The translations under genes were made by a program, and so were the position numbers. Positions 24,223-35,700 of a stretch of DNA of 64,000 nt are shown in pieces (position 1 is the first letter of the stretch; each line of letters begins with the position of its first letter). Source of the DNA: Platerodrilus igneus (Eukaryota > Arthropoda > Insecta > Coleoptera > Lycidae); assembly GCA_036346225.1 (NCBI GenBank), contig JARFIW010001258.1:1225676-1289675 (forward strand). Direction: 5' to 3'. The notes under the pieces are model-generated. The model searched no databases and was not told the origin of the DNA. It worked only from the letters and a program-made list of their open reading frames with translations.

Positions 24223-24226
<4 letters not shown>

Positions 24227-24263
<37 letters not shown>
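24227..24263. repeat. (TA)n tract
   Basis: Joins the right end of the outer MITE to the minus-strand tRNA-containing repeat. Confidence 0.9.
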
Positions 24264-24266
<3 letters not shown>

Positions 24267-24566
24267 TAAGTAAAGCCCAAATGATCATTTCAAATCGAGC
24301 TAGTAATTGAAAGAAAAAAAATGTAAGGCCTTGGACAGGATTTGAACCTGCATCTCAGTTTTGCCGGAACTGTGCGTTTACCAATTACGCTATCGAGGCC
24401 GATGGCTATAATTGGGAAATTCACAAATCCAAATCGTGTACAGTACCATATATAAACCTAACTTTCAATTACATTTAGCATTTTTGTCAATCATATCTGA
24501 AATTGTCAAGTTTTTAACTTATGTCAGATATAGACAGGAAGCAACGTTCAAAATCTTGGCTTATAG
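24264..24566 (-). repeat. tRNA-containing repeat, second copy
   Basis: Minus-strand homologue of 15836-16170, aligned across the upstream block, the tRNA-like block and the downstream block. Its tRNA-like part (24327-24400) has acceptor GGCCTCG/CAAGGCC with one mismatch, a perfect anticodon stem CAGTT/AACTG with loop CCGGCAA, and T-loop TTCAAAT. Position 33 is C, again not U. Confidence 0.7.
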
Positions 24567-25852
24567 CCTTTTACAAATAATAATAAATAAGCTCTCTAAC
24601 TTGTGTGTTCCTTGCTTGGAACTGCCTCTGAATATCGGTGGTCCGCACCCCTTGATTGTTACAGCTTGCCTTGCTTCACTTGTTGGCCAGAATGATTTAT
24701 TAATGGTTGCTTGAATTTTTCCCCTCGGATTTCTGGATTAACTTTGAGTATCTTGTAGCCCAATTTGAGTATCTTCACGTTTTATAATATTTTCGAAGTA
24801 TATTTGGATATTTAATGTTTAATTGAATGTTTAGAGATGTTATTAGATGTATTATTAGATCTGTTATTAGAGGTTTTATTAGATGTATTCTTAGAGCCCT
24901 AAATTATAAAATATTAAAATAAAATTCAATTAACAGTTTAACTTACGTTTTAAGCGCAAAACGGCTATTTTCGTTGCATAAATTGGCACTTTTAATAATT
25001 TAATCACTTTCACTAAGTTTCATTTGTACGTAATCTTTACTTTAAATTGACGTAGTTCGTGCCTTGTTGGAGAGATACTGAATGTTTACGAGTTGCGTAT
25101 GGTATTTATCAGCTCCACCTATCAACGTTTTTAATTGGTGTGTTTGTTGATCAAGGCTTGTACTTTGCGTCTATCTCTGTAAAACTCGGTATTTCTCAAA
25201 ATTTCCTGGCTTTAATTGTTGTTCCTTCATTCAATCTCGCATGTAGATGTTCAAAATTCGCCGCATATTCTCATAATTTCCAAATATCCATTGCATTTTT
25301 GTCGCGTCTTTCATGTTTGTCGATTATAGTCCAAACTTTTATCATATCACGGACCTCCTGTTATTTATTGTTTGTTACTTCAAATATGTTGAATTTTCAT
25401 GCAAATATGATATTCTAGTCACGTACTCATCTTTTTAATAATGACGTATTTGAATGCGTTTTCTTATTTATGCGTTGACATTTTTAATGAAAATTGTAAA
25501 TAGCTAGAATGCCAGATTGTTTATGTTTCCCGATTACATGTTTATTTTGATGAAACTTGATGCATTTAAAACCTTATCCTTGTTCCTTCTTTAACTTAAA
25601 GCGTATTATGAGACGTACACATTATTATTTTAGCTAAATGTTATTTAATTATTGCAAATGAGCTTCTTTCTTATGCATTAAATTTAATATAATTTATATA
25701 CAGAGGTGCTCGCTATTGACCTTTTGTAAAATATTCGATTTACTCCTATTTAATGGTGGAATTATTTGGGTTTCTTAACGTTAATTATTTTTATATTTAT
25801 CTTACGACCCCTATGACTTAATCTACCCTTAAACTACCCTCTTATCATAGCT
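24567..25852 (-). mobile_element. LTR fragment, family B (truncated)
   Basis: Matches the family B LTR at 60895-63396 over most of its length (blocks GGTTGCTTG(A/T)ATTTTTCCC, GTTGATCAAGGCTTGTACTT, GGTGGAATTATTTGG). It ends in TATCATAGC at a TA tract, as the other copy does. The primer-binding-site side is missing, replaced by the tRNA-containing repeat. At 25240-25243 it shows the uninterrupted CATG site where the other copy carries a 572-bp insertion. Confidence 0.75.
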
Positions 25853-25870
25853 CTATAATATATATATATA

Positions 25871-25908
<38 letters not shown>
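25853..25908. repeat. (TA)n tract with one TTTA break
   Basis: Lies between the family B LTR and the next tRNA-containing repeat tail. Confidence 0.85.
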
Positions 25909-25910
<2 letters not shown>

Positions 25911-26062
25911 AGGCAGTTAATTACACAAGGTAAGTTGATAAATACTATCGTATTACAGTGAATAAGATGAAATAATAACTTAGACTTTTATGCAAAGCTC
26001 AAATGATCATTTCTAATCGAGCTAGTAATTGAAAGATGGAAAATATAAGGTCTTGGAGACGC
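25909..26062 (-). repeat. tRNA-containing repeat, tail only
   Basis: Carries the complements of CTAGCTCGATT, TGATCATTTGAGC and GTTATTATTTCATCTTATT in the same order as 16085-16170, then stops at the first bases of the tRNA-like block (GGTCTTGGAGACG). Confidence 0.65.
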
Positions 26063-26067
26063 CAAAT

Positions 26068-26290
26068 TTAACGGCTGTGATGTAGAAGCTCCGTTCGTTC
26101 GACACCAACTGCTGTGAAGTTATATAACTCGCTTGCCAACACAACAAACGCAGAATATCAAACCTAAATTCAAGAATCCACTTTCTTGACTATGTTAGCA
26201 GAACATTTAAGAAGACTCTCCATCTCTAATAGACTAGATTCTAAAGTACAAATATTCAGAAATAATATAATAAGAAAAAATTAAAATTTT
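26068..26290 (+). pseudogene. Possible C-terminal scrap of a LINE reverse transcriptase
   Basis: The frame RSSVRSTPTAVKLYNSLA resembles the C-terminal end of LINE ORF2 proteins, where a phrase of the type RAVRLFNSL is common. It meets a stop after about 28 codons. No RT motif is present, so this is a weak call. Confidence 0.25.
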
Positions 26291-26299
26291 TACAGTATA

Positions 26300-29110
26300 A
26301 AATCGCATAAAAAAATTAATAGGGACGTCACAGTTTCAACTTACACCAAAAATAATATTATATTTTGACTCTTTTAAAATATACATTTTCTTCCCAGTAC
26401 ATGAAATTGCCCGTTGTGGTACAAATAATACACTTTCTAAATAAAAATCGTGAGAAACACATTCATGTTGATCAAAAATAGGAGTTACTACCAATTATAA
26501 TAAAAAATTTAGCAATTACAAAACACTATCCAAATTTCGGATTTAAATATCCTCATCGTCTCTTATAGTAAATCACAAATCCGAAAAGCTACTTTAACCT
26601 TTATTCACTGGTACTTAGAAATATCGCCAGATTAATCAGTCCTACAATCCTTTAAATTCCAAACCCAAAAAATTTTAATGCTCCATAAATAAGGGTCTCC
26701 CCATCATATAAATTACTATCAAACTTGTTTAGTGCGTTATTATTTTAACCTGAATTACATCAGACATGACATTCTCCAGCACTAAGCCAAAAAAAATAAT
26801 CAAAGAATAAAATAGTATAGCATAAAATCGGATAGGTTCGAATTAAATTAACTGATTGATTTAGAACAGACTAGAATTAAAGTTCTGAAAATAGTCCCTC
26901 ATTACTCAAACTATTTCAAAATATATAGGTCTACTTACCACTTTCCAAAATTGGTTAAATTTAACTAATTGCAGACACATAATTATGAATACTGTCACCG
27001 CTGATGGTAAACCAGAAATAGAACGATAGGTAATTGGTCCCTGTTGTAACGATGGCAGAAGGGTAGGGTGGCTTGCTCAGCCAGGAGGTCCTGGGCTGAC
27101 GGCTTCGACTAAGGACCAGAATTGCGAAGCTGGAAGAGTAAGGGCGCCAGAGTCTTGCCACAAAGAAAATATAGAACCGTGACTCAAAGGTTCCAAATCA
27201 TACACAAATTCCCAAATACTATATCCACGCAGCACAAAGCGGCACAATCGTCACGCACTAACTCAAAACAATAATAAAAATAATAATCAAGGAACACGTA
27301 TAATATTTACTTGGCACAAATACAGGTGACATAATGCACAAAAAATATATATATAAAGGGGGGTGAATATTGATCAAAACTGGTGAAAATGATGCTTATC
27401 TTAAAATAAGAATATTGTGTAAATAATGCACCTAAGGTGGTACAATACCAAAAAAAAAAAAAGAGAAAATAAGGTGGTGTGTGGAGACCCACGAACGGTT
27501 CGGTACATACACGGGGTGCCGCACAATAGGCGAATGAATAAGTTGTAACTAACGCAAATTAAAACGTGACGAAAGGCATGCCGCTCATCCGTTATATATA
27601 AAGGCGCGGAGATAAATAATCTATAAAATTTATAAATATATCGCGTCCGTTGGATGGATCTTTTACAAAACAAAATATCGTAGCATAAAAATAAACCTGA
27701 AAAATAAGGCAAAATACGTAGCATATAAATCTGGTGAAATTAATAGTAAAGCAGATCACACAAAAAGAAGTATAAACACACTGTAGGTCACAATTGTTAC
27801 TACAAAACTTCGGTATCTAAAGAAAAAGTACACACAATAGTTCGCCTGAATAGTGATTAAATATGTAAACACCGAGGGGAAAGCAAAAGAATTTATCAAA
27901 CGTTACTTCTAATTTCCAAGAATGTAAAAATATAACTTTCGTTGTGATAAAACTGGATTTTGTAATAATTAAAGCGTAACTAAATTTAGCTGATAACGTA
28001 GTTTACATTGGTTGTTGAGGCGATACCAAAAAAAACAACAGGTATTAAGGTAAATATGTATACGACCTTCGAGATCCAGGTGTCCTGAGTACTCTTAGTA
28101 GCAGCAACACAGCTCTGGGCTCGATAATCGGCGGGGCGACTATTGCTTCCTTCCAGAACAGCAAATTTAAATTTGTAAACAAAAGCAAGGAACAAGCAGG
28201 AACGGTGATCGAAAGCAAAAACAAAAAGTACTACTAAGAGTAGTACCGACGGCAGTCTAAAGCAGGTAGTACTAAAAGATGGTACAAAAAAAAGAAGGCC
28301 ACTAAAATGAGAGAAAAATAATTAGAATACAAATACTGTACCTAAATAATTACGTACGTTGGACGGCCTTATCGCAAAAGCGAAGAGTCGAAGACGCAAA
28401 TAAATTCCACAAACGGAAGTGGACAAACGCCACTAACTTCTGTCGTATAATTACAGGTCCTCCCCAAGGAGATGCTAAAACAAATGCTCAATACGCACTT
28501 ATAAAATTATACAACAAAACCAAGAGCGTTCACTTTACTCTTTTACAAGCTTCAAACAAACAATGAATATCAAAATCATGCATACTACACCTGCTAGATA
28601 AGATAATCGACCCATTCAGAAATAGAAATAGACAAAGAATTATAGCGAGTTGGAAATTAATTTCGAGAACCGGATAAGATTTTGCAGAAAACACAGAATA
28701 ACTTCAAAACTGGAAAGCTACACGTAACAATACTTTAAACTTGCACTAATTTTTATTAATCACAAAATGCTTATTAAATAACTTCGTTTGTCAGCAGAGC
28801 ATTTGGAATCACATTTAAAAATACGCTCATCATATTTATAACTTAACATGCAGATTGACAACAATAACATGGTTCAAGAACTTTTCTATTGTATAAGAGT
28901 TCAAGCTCTGCTAAAACTCGCGTAGTTCGCGCTAATAATAGTGACTTCAGTTCACAACAAAGCAGAACAATGTGATAGTGGACTTTATTGACCAAACGTA
29001 AAATCCAACCTTTTCAAACTACTACCTAACTAAATGTTTCTTCATAAATGTTAATGGAATAATGAACTTACGTGCCTTCATACATGTATCAATTTAAAAT
29101 AACAATAATT
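26300..29110. other. Unannotated region
   Basis: No element that I can name. Two more GC-rich spots (27050-27165 and 28060-28160) might be parts of an old LTR element; a TATATATAAAGGCGCGG block at 27594-27610 could be a promoter. Neither is supported by a second copy. Confidence 0.35.
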
Positions 29111-29565
29111 AATAGTAATTTTTAGTGAGATTCAAGCGATTAACTTTCTTATTAAAAGTTTAACTTGATATTAAATGAATGATACCAATAAATGCTTTTA
29201 TATGAAAACTAGTCCAATAAGCATATAGTTCAGCCTTTAAAGTATATTTTAAAATATTAACATATAGTGAGTGTTTATATAATTCAAGCTATTAAACTTA
29301 TACGTTATTTTAATATGGAATACCCTATATATTATTCATTTTAAAAATGCACCATAATATAAAAGCTTTAATTTGATATCAAATTGTATTTATCTATTCC
29401 TTTTAGTTTTTGAGATATTCAACTGTTTTTAGAAAAAATGACCCTGATTAGATACATTGCCACTGCACTAATACACAACTTATGTTAATTTTCAATATGC
29501 AGAAAATTTTACCATATACCATAGTATATTTGTAAATATCACTTTTGAAATTTCTTCACAGTATA

Positions 29566-30619
29566 CAGGTGTGTCAGGTTTCGCAAAATGCAATTTTAAA
29601 ATCTTTTTAAATGGCACCTACCAATTTTATTGCTACAATGGATAGTTCATTAAGTGTCCTTTCATTTTGTTAAGCATTCCTATACCTAAATCCATTACTT
29701 TCTGAGATATTTTTAATTTTCTTCAAATTTTATGAATGTTTTTAATTTACATAACTAAAAATAACTTACTATCGGAGAATATTATAAAACAATTAATACA
29801 TATTGATTAACAATTAACTACACTTATCCAATAACAATTTTCACTAAAGATATAACAACCTACAATACTACGCCATCAACAGAATTCTGCCAGATCAACA
29901 ATATGCATTTTTATAGAAAATGTTCAAACAGGAAATCAGGCAGGCTTCGAAAAAAATAACAATTACAATCAAAATGTCATTTAGGTTTATTAATTGTAGT
30001 GTGTTGTCATTTAACACATTATCAGTTCTGTTTTAAATGTAATCTTTGAAGGAGTTTTCAAAATGAATTTTACAGTGGAAGAACAAATAAATATGATTTG
30101 GGTATTGGGAGCAAGTTTAAAAAATTTCCTACTTACATCAAGAATATACCAAGAGAGATATACTGTTAAATGACAACACACTACAATTAATAAACCTAAA
30201 TGACACTTTACATGTAATAGTTATTTTTTTCAAAGCCTGCTTGATTTCCTGCTTGAACATTTTCTATAAAATGCATATTGTTGATCTGGCAGAATTCTGT
30301 TGATAGCGTATTATTGTAGGTTGTTATATCTTTAGTGAAAATTGTTATTGGATAAGTGTAGTTAATTGTTAATCAATATGTATTAATTGTTTTATAATAT
30401 TCTCCAATAGTAAGTTATTTTTAGTTATGTAAATTAAAAACATTCATAAAATTTGAAGAAAATTAAAAATATGTCAGAAAGTAATGGATTTAGGTATAGG
30501 GAATGCTTAACAAAAATGAAAGGACACTTAATGAACTATCCATTGTAGCAGTAAAATTGGTAGGGTGCCATTTAAAAAAAAATTAAAAAATTGCATTTTG
30601 CGAAACCTGACACACCCTG
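29566..30619. mobile_element. Inner foldback element of the second nest
   Basis: Ends CAGG(G)TGTGTCAGGTTTCGC on both strands with TA flanks (29564-29565, 30620-30621). Arms 29566-30013 and 30168-30619 match over about 450 bp; the loop is about 154 bp and contains the first codons of a transposase gene. This is the same design as the inner element at 19063, from a different family. Confidence 0.78.
30063..30173 (+). pseudogene. 36-codon N-terminal remnant of a mariner-like transposase
   Basis: Starts at an ATG in the foldback loop (MNFTVEEQINMIWVLGAS) and has the helix spacing of the N-terminal helix-turn-helix of CAGGG-element transposases (compare the gene at 32678). It ends at a stop exactly where the inverted right arm begins, so all catalytic sequence is missing. 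Confidence 0.5.
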
Positions 30620-30856
30620 TATACTGGGAAGAAATTTTAAAAAAGGGATATTTACAAATATACTATGGTATATGGTAAAATTTTCTGCATCTTGAAAATT
30701 AACATAAGTCGTGTATTAGTGCAGTGGCAATGTATCTAATCGGGGTCATTTTTTCTAAAAACAGTTGAATATCTCAAAAACTAAAAGGAACAGATAGATA
30801 CAATTTAGTATCAAATTAAAGCTCTTTTTATGGGCTTTCAAAAATGTAATAATATA

Positions 30857-30915
30857 TAGGGTGTTCCATTTAAAAAAATATAAGTTTAATATGTCCTGGA
30901 ATTATGAAACACCCT
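30857..30915. repeat. 59-bp micro-module with GGGTGTTCC/AACACCCTG ends
   Basis: Reads GGGTGTTCCATTTAAAAAAA inward from the left and ends GAAACACCCTG. It is homologous to the terminal 59-60 bp of the element at 19063-24103 (19063-19121 and 24044-24103). A decayed mirror copy lies at about 29265-29327. Confidence 0.6.
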
Positions 30916-31035
30916 GTATGCTTCCAAATATTTTTAAAGTGTGCACTTTAGGCATGCCTAATATGCCTCCAAATTTGGTTTACGTAGCTTTTATAATAAC
31001 GGAGTTATCGACCGTTGCCACACTAAAAACTCACC

Positions 31036-31038
<3 letters not shown>

Positions 31039-31072
<34 letters not shown>
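31039..31072. repeat. (TA)n tract
   Basis: Separates the second nest from the long-TIR element at 31106. Confidence 0.9.
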
Positions 31073-31076
<4 letters not shown>

Positions 31077-31105
31077 ACAGATAACATACATTTCATTACA
31101 GTATA

Positions 31106-33281
31106 CAGGGTGTCCCAAACTGAGTAGGATAGCATGGGTATCTTTCTTATTATTAATCATAGAGACCTGCTTAAATGAGCAAAGTTGTGTCATTTGGATA
31201 GCTTATTTAAATTCCGCATAGATACATTCTAAATTCCAAACGGTTTAGAAATTATTTAAAAGAAACTGAAAACTGCCAATTTCTTCAAAGTCGAATATTT
31301 TTGTTATAATAAAAGATACAAAAAAATGTTTCTTATAAAAGTTACTTAGTTCAATTGTGTGCACTTAAAAGTGATATTAAAATTAAATTCAAGATGGCGG
31401 TTATCGAGATATTGGCATCAACTTTCATATTTTAAATGGACGCCATATTGGATTTTTAGATGGTTAGATAGCATATTTTTTCCTCTTTTCAACAATGTAT
31501 CACAACATATGTTTAAATGAAAAAATTTACTGAAAATAATAATTTTAATTTTTTATCAAGTAGGCATCAACACAAATCAGTTTTAAAACAAATTAAACAG
31601 AAAAAAACATTAGAATAACATTAAACACCAACTAATAAATCATAGCAATTGTTCAAAATGTTGACCGTTATTATTTAAACACAATCGGCAACGTTTTAGA
31701 ACACTTTTTGTTACGCGTCGTAATGTATTCCCATTAAAACCGTTTATTGCCTGCATAACCGCTTCCCGTAGTTCATCTACATTATTGTACCGGAAATTAC
31801 TTCCATATACATTATCTTTTAAAGTGCCCCATAAATAAAAATCCAAGTCTGCTGATCTAGGCGGCCATTTTACAGGTGTGTGGGTCGTGATTACCCTGCC
31901 ATCAAAACGGTTACTTAAGTAGGTGATAACATCTCTAGCGTTGTTTGGAGGTGCGCCATCTTGCTGATATCAAATTTGATTATTTTGTGCCAAAGGTAGG
32001 TCATCTAATAAATCTTCTAAAGATGTTTGAAGCATTTCCAAATGACGTTGAGAGGTTAAGGTTCCATCGAATATTATAGAACCAATATACCAATATACCA
32101 CAAAAAACATTACATCCAAATCGAATTTGATTGCGGCGTAGAACTGTTATGCGTGGGTTTTCCTGTGCCCAATAGTGTTCATTATGACGATTAAATATTC
32201 CACAGTTAGAAAAATAAGACTCATCGGTCCACAAAACGCGATTGATAAAATCATCATTCTCCCTAACTTGATTGATAAACCATCTGCAAAATGTTGATCT
32301 GTGGAGATAGTCGTTTGGTTGTAAGTTTTGAGCAATGTGAAATCTGTAAGGGTGATATTTATGCTTTTTTAAAATTCTTGATGCTTGACACTTGGATACG
32401 TTTACTTGGGTTTCTATTTCCCGTGTTGAAATGTTTGGATTAGCTTCCACACAGGCCAGTGTCAACACCTCATCTGCAATGTCTCCATTTATGTTTCGAG
32501 TTTTTAAACATCCATACTGCTGCATATTTGTGTCCAATCTTTGAAAGATTTTAATGTTTGGCTGTCGTTTTTCGGGAAAGTTTGTTAAGTATGTTTCGGC
32601 AGCAAGGCGACTGTTCTTATTACATTTTATGTATGTACAAAACATATGATACTGTTCGCTTGTTGAAAATTTTTCCATTTGAATATTTTATAGAATAAGT
32701 ATATCACAACTTATAACTGGGAAAGAGAATAAACAAATGCTAATTATTAGTACAACAGATACACTAATTCAACATGACAGTTTGTTATAATTTCATTTGT
32801 TTAAGAGAAATCTGATGATGCCTACGGGATAAAAAATTAAAATTATCATTTTCAGTGTAAATTTTTTCATTTAAACATATGTTGTGATACATCGTTGAAA
32901 AGACAAAAAAATATGCTATCTAACCATCTAAAAATCCAATATGGCGTCCATTTAAAATATGAAAGTTGATGCCAATATCTCAATAACCGCCATCTTGAAT
33001 TTAATGTTAATATCACTTGTAAGTGCACACAATTGAACTAAGTAACTTTTATAAGAAACATTTTTTCGTATCTTTTATTATAACAAAAATATTCGACTTC
33101 AAAGAAATTGGCAGTTTTCAGTTTTTTTTAAATAATTTCTAAACCGTTTGGAATTTCGAATGTATCTATGCGGAATTTAAATAAGCTATCCAAATGACAC
33201 AACTTTGCCCATTTAAGAAAATCTCTATCATTAATAATAAGAAAGATACCCATGCTATCCTACTCAATTTGGGACACCCTG
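31106..33281 (-). mobile_element. Mariner-like element with about 465-bp inverted repeats
   Basis: Both ends read CAGGGTGTCCCAAA(C/T)TGAGT and are flanked by TA. The inverted repeats run 31106 to about 31570 and about 32815 to 33281, ending at the mirrored GTAGGCATCA block, far longer than the tens of bases typical of mariner. The 1.24-kb centre holds one transposase gene on the minus strand. Arms differ at scattered positions, so the element is not recent. Confidence 0.85.
31640..32678 (-). pseudogene. Mariner-like transposase, broken
   Basis: The frame from 32678 opens MEKFSTSEQYHMFCTYIKC and carries an N-terminal helix-turn-helix, a second helix-turn-helix (NVSKCQASRILKKHKYHPY) and the first catalytic block VLWTDESYFS, with RHNEHYWAQENPR after it. 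Reading fails at about 32100-32000, the second block YQQDGAPPNNARDV lies in another frame behind a stop at about 31970, and the third block appears as WPPRSADLDFYLWGTLK near 31855, apparently with a small deletion beside the aspartate. The C-terminus is VTKSVLKRCRLC. It would have cut and pasted the element at TA sites; it is inactive. Confidence 0.8.
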
Positions 33282-35700
33282 TATATGTGAATATGTATCC
33301 GTAGAAAATACAGGTTTTTTCAAGTTAATGCAATGAGTAATTTCAAAACATCTACAACTGTTGAAGGAATTATTAGGTACGACTGCTGATATATCACTCA
33401 AAGAATATTTTACAAAACAGACAAATGCTTTCTACGATTTCAAAGTTCCTTGCTTGGAGAGCTTGATTTTCTAGGCTCATATCTCATCCTACTTATTAAT
33501 TTGACACACCCTTTTTACTTGCCTCTGTGATTTGTTTAGAAATTTTGTATGTATCACATAAATTTAAACAGCGTTACCATCAACATATGTAAAATAATGG
33601 TCTTTGATCAATTCTGAAACTTGGCGCCAGGTCAAAGCTTCGGTTTCGGCGCCGTTGATGTGGCGTCGCAGTGCCGGAGGGTAGTCATTTATATAGTTAA
33701 ACGTGAAAGATGCTTTTCATTGCCGCCCTTTTCTTTAGAATTGACATTTGCATGAAACTCTACTTATTAAAATACTGTTAATTTCATTACTATACAGTTA
33801 ACTCTATTAGAATAGTATTTTAAAATACGGTCGCGTATATGAATAACAAACATTATAACCCTTGTTATTTTTTGAATGATCTAGAAACATCTTATATGTG
33901 CAAACACTATTACAAATTAGGTTTGTGTGTGGCTTTTCATTGAGTTCAGTCACGCTCCTGAATTTGCTTACGAAATTTGTTTACATTGCAGTGCACACCG
34001 ATTCTGGATAGTGGATATCTAAGATAACGTATATCTTGCTGACATATATATGGGGGCTCATTCTGATCGATAAAGGACAAATTAATAACATCATAGCAAG
34101 TTACACATTATATCTACACTTTTATTTCTAAGAATCCCTAAAAGACATGGCGCCACATATTGCTACTCATATTTTATTTAGTGACATTATTAGTAAATTA
34201 TAGGGGTCGCATTTAAAGGTTCACTAATTCTTTAGATACAAACTACTAAGGCTTTATTCAGTTTAATAAAAACTGCGTAGTTACGTCGACATTCCAATTT
34301 ATGTGATACTTAAAACTACAGTAAAATAAATGCTTAATGAATTGTCAATGGTAAAAGCATATTCCTTTTTCATTTAACTGAATAGCTGATAATCTAAATA
34401 TATCAAACAGTTTATCAAAAGTATTTGATCATTAACATTAAGACTCTTTCGCTTGTTTAAGTAAACACAATAAAATGTTATTCCTTTGTACAATAATTTA
34501 TATGTAATGCAGCTTGGTGTAATAGAAATTTTTTGCAATTACAGTTGGTTCTGTCAACCTACTCCGCCTTAAATTTAAGAATTATATCTGTCGTCGGTTT
34601 AAAAAATACCGCCCTACGTCCTAACTTATATTTTATAGGAGACCAAAGTATCTATTGCCTTTTTAACATTTGTAATACATAATGTAAAGAACCTCGCTTT
34701 ACCGTTTCTATTCGGTCCAATATGAGCCTGGTTAGTCACAATTAATTGCAGAGAAACCTAATGTACTGAGATAGATACTGCTACACAGATCACTTATGAT
34801 AATTACTAACAATGTCTACTACATTAACTTCCTTCTTAACTCAAGGATTTGTTATATTTATTAGTCTGCATAGTTTATCGACGCAAGCACTTGTTACGAT
34901 ATACCGTGCGGACAAGGAAGAGAGCAACGAAAACAACGTTTGTAGTCCACACCGATTACCACAACAAAAAAAAAGAACGGAAGAATTCCGTGTTAACTAG
35001 TCATAAAGTGGGGTTCATAGAAAAGAAGAAAGGAAAACCTCAAGACCAATTCGCCTCGGAGAATTTTACACAGTCGTTCAAGTTGAGATTGTCATACTTT
35101 TCATCTCTAAATATTCACCTTCATGCTCGACCTTTTTAATTATAATATTTTGCGAATAATTCGGTTCTTGCTGTAGTCTCCCGTTAAAAAAGTTTATACA
35201 AAAAAAAAGTCACAGCATTTTCATTCGTTGTTATGAAGTAAATGTCATGTATATAAATGTAAACAAAACGCTCACCTTCTTACTGTAGTAATCCGCCATT
35301 TTAAATGTTGTCCTACACTTCATGTTGCGTCTCTTATTGAAGGCTTAAAATTGCTTGGTAACATTGATCATCATATCATATATCACTTGAAGTTGTTTTA
35401 TGTTTAAAACAGCAAACAAACACTTGTTTATGCAAAGATTACTAAAATTGTCGGTGTCACATAAAATAAACAAACTATGGAGAAAATACAACTATTGTTT
35501 TGAAAAAAGAACGACAACTTTTACTAAAATGCCCCAATTCTATATCGCCCGACAAACTTCTATTAACACTCAAGAATGTCATATCTACTTCAAAGGTGTC
35601 ATTAGCAAAATGTCCCATTGTAGACACCCAGTAGAATTTTCGATCATTGTAGATTCATCAGTACTTTCTATTGTTGGTCTAATATTTATAGTTCAAATTG
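33282..35700. other. Unannotated region
   Basis: No element or gene that I can support. A local inverted repeat GGCGCC...GGCGCC occurs at 33625-33655. Frames at 34812-35139 and 35400-35711 have no family features. Confidence 0.4.

Larger units (their letters stand above)
18424..24224. mobile_element. Outer palindromic MITE (about 245 bp) split by a nested element
   Basis: Ends CAGGGTGTCCCAA on both strands, flanked by TA. The left arm is 18424-18473 plus 18989-19062 and the right arm is 24104-24224; they match along their whole length (blocks GCTTGATTACTGCTTAATGG, TATATTCGAAATGGCTACAA, ATTAATTAGTG). Without its insertions the element would be a loopless palindrome with centre GTGTTATAACAC. 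The inner element sits at the TA of that centre, and a small solo LTR interrupts the left arm. Confidence 0.8.
29112..31038. mobile_element. Outer foldback element of the second nest
   Basis: The right end is CAGGGTGAGTTTTTAGTGTG (read from 31038 leftwards on the minus strand) with a TA tract outside. The left end is decayed but still mirrors it (TTTTTAGTGAG near 29119). Arms of about 450 bp (29112-29563 and 30622-31038) are inverted copies; mirrored blocks include ATATACTATGGTATATGG and TTAGTGCAGTGGCAATGTAT. The dyad centre CAGTATACTG is occupied by the inner element at its TA. There is no coding sequence in the arms. Confidence 0.7.

Noticed and set aside
24412..25418. Open frames of 100 and 119 codons
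   Set aside because: They lie in the family B LTR and tRNA-containing repeat, and read the antisense strand of the LTR; similar frames in the other copy are broken.
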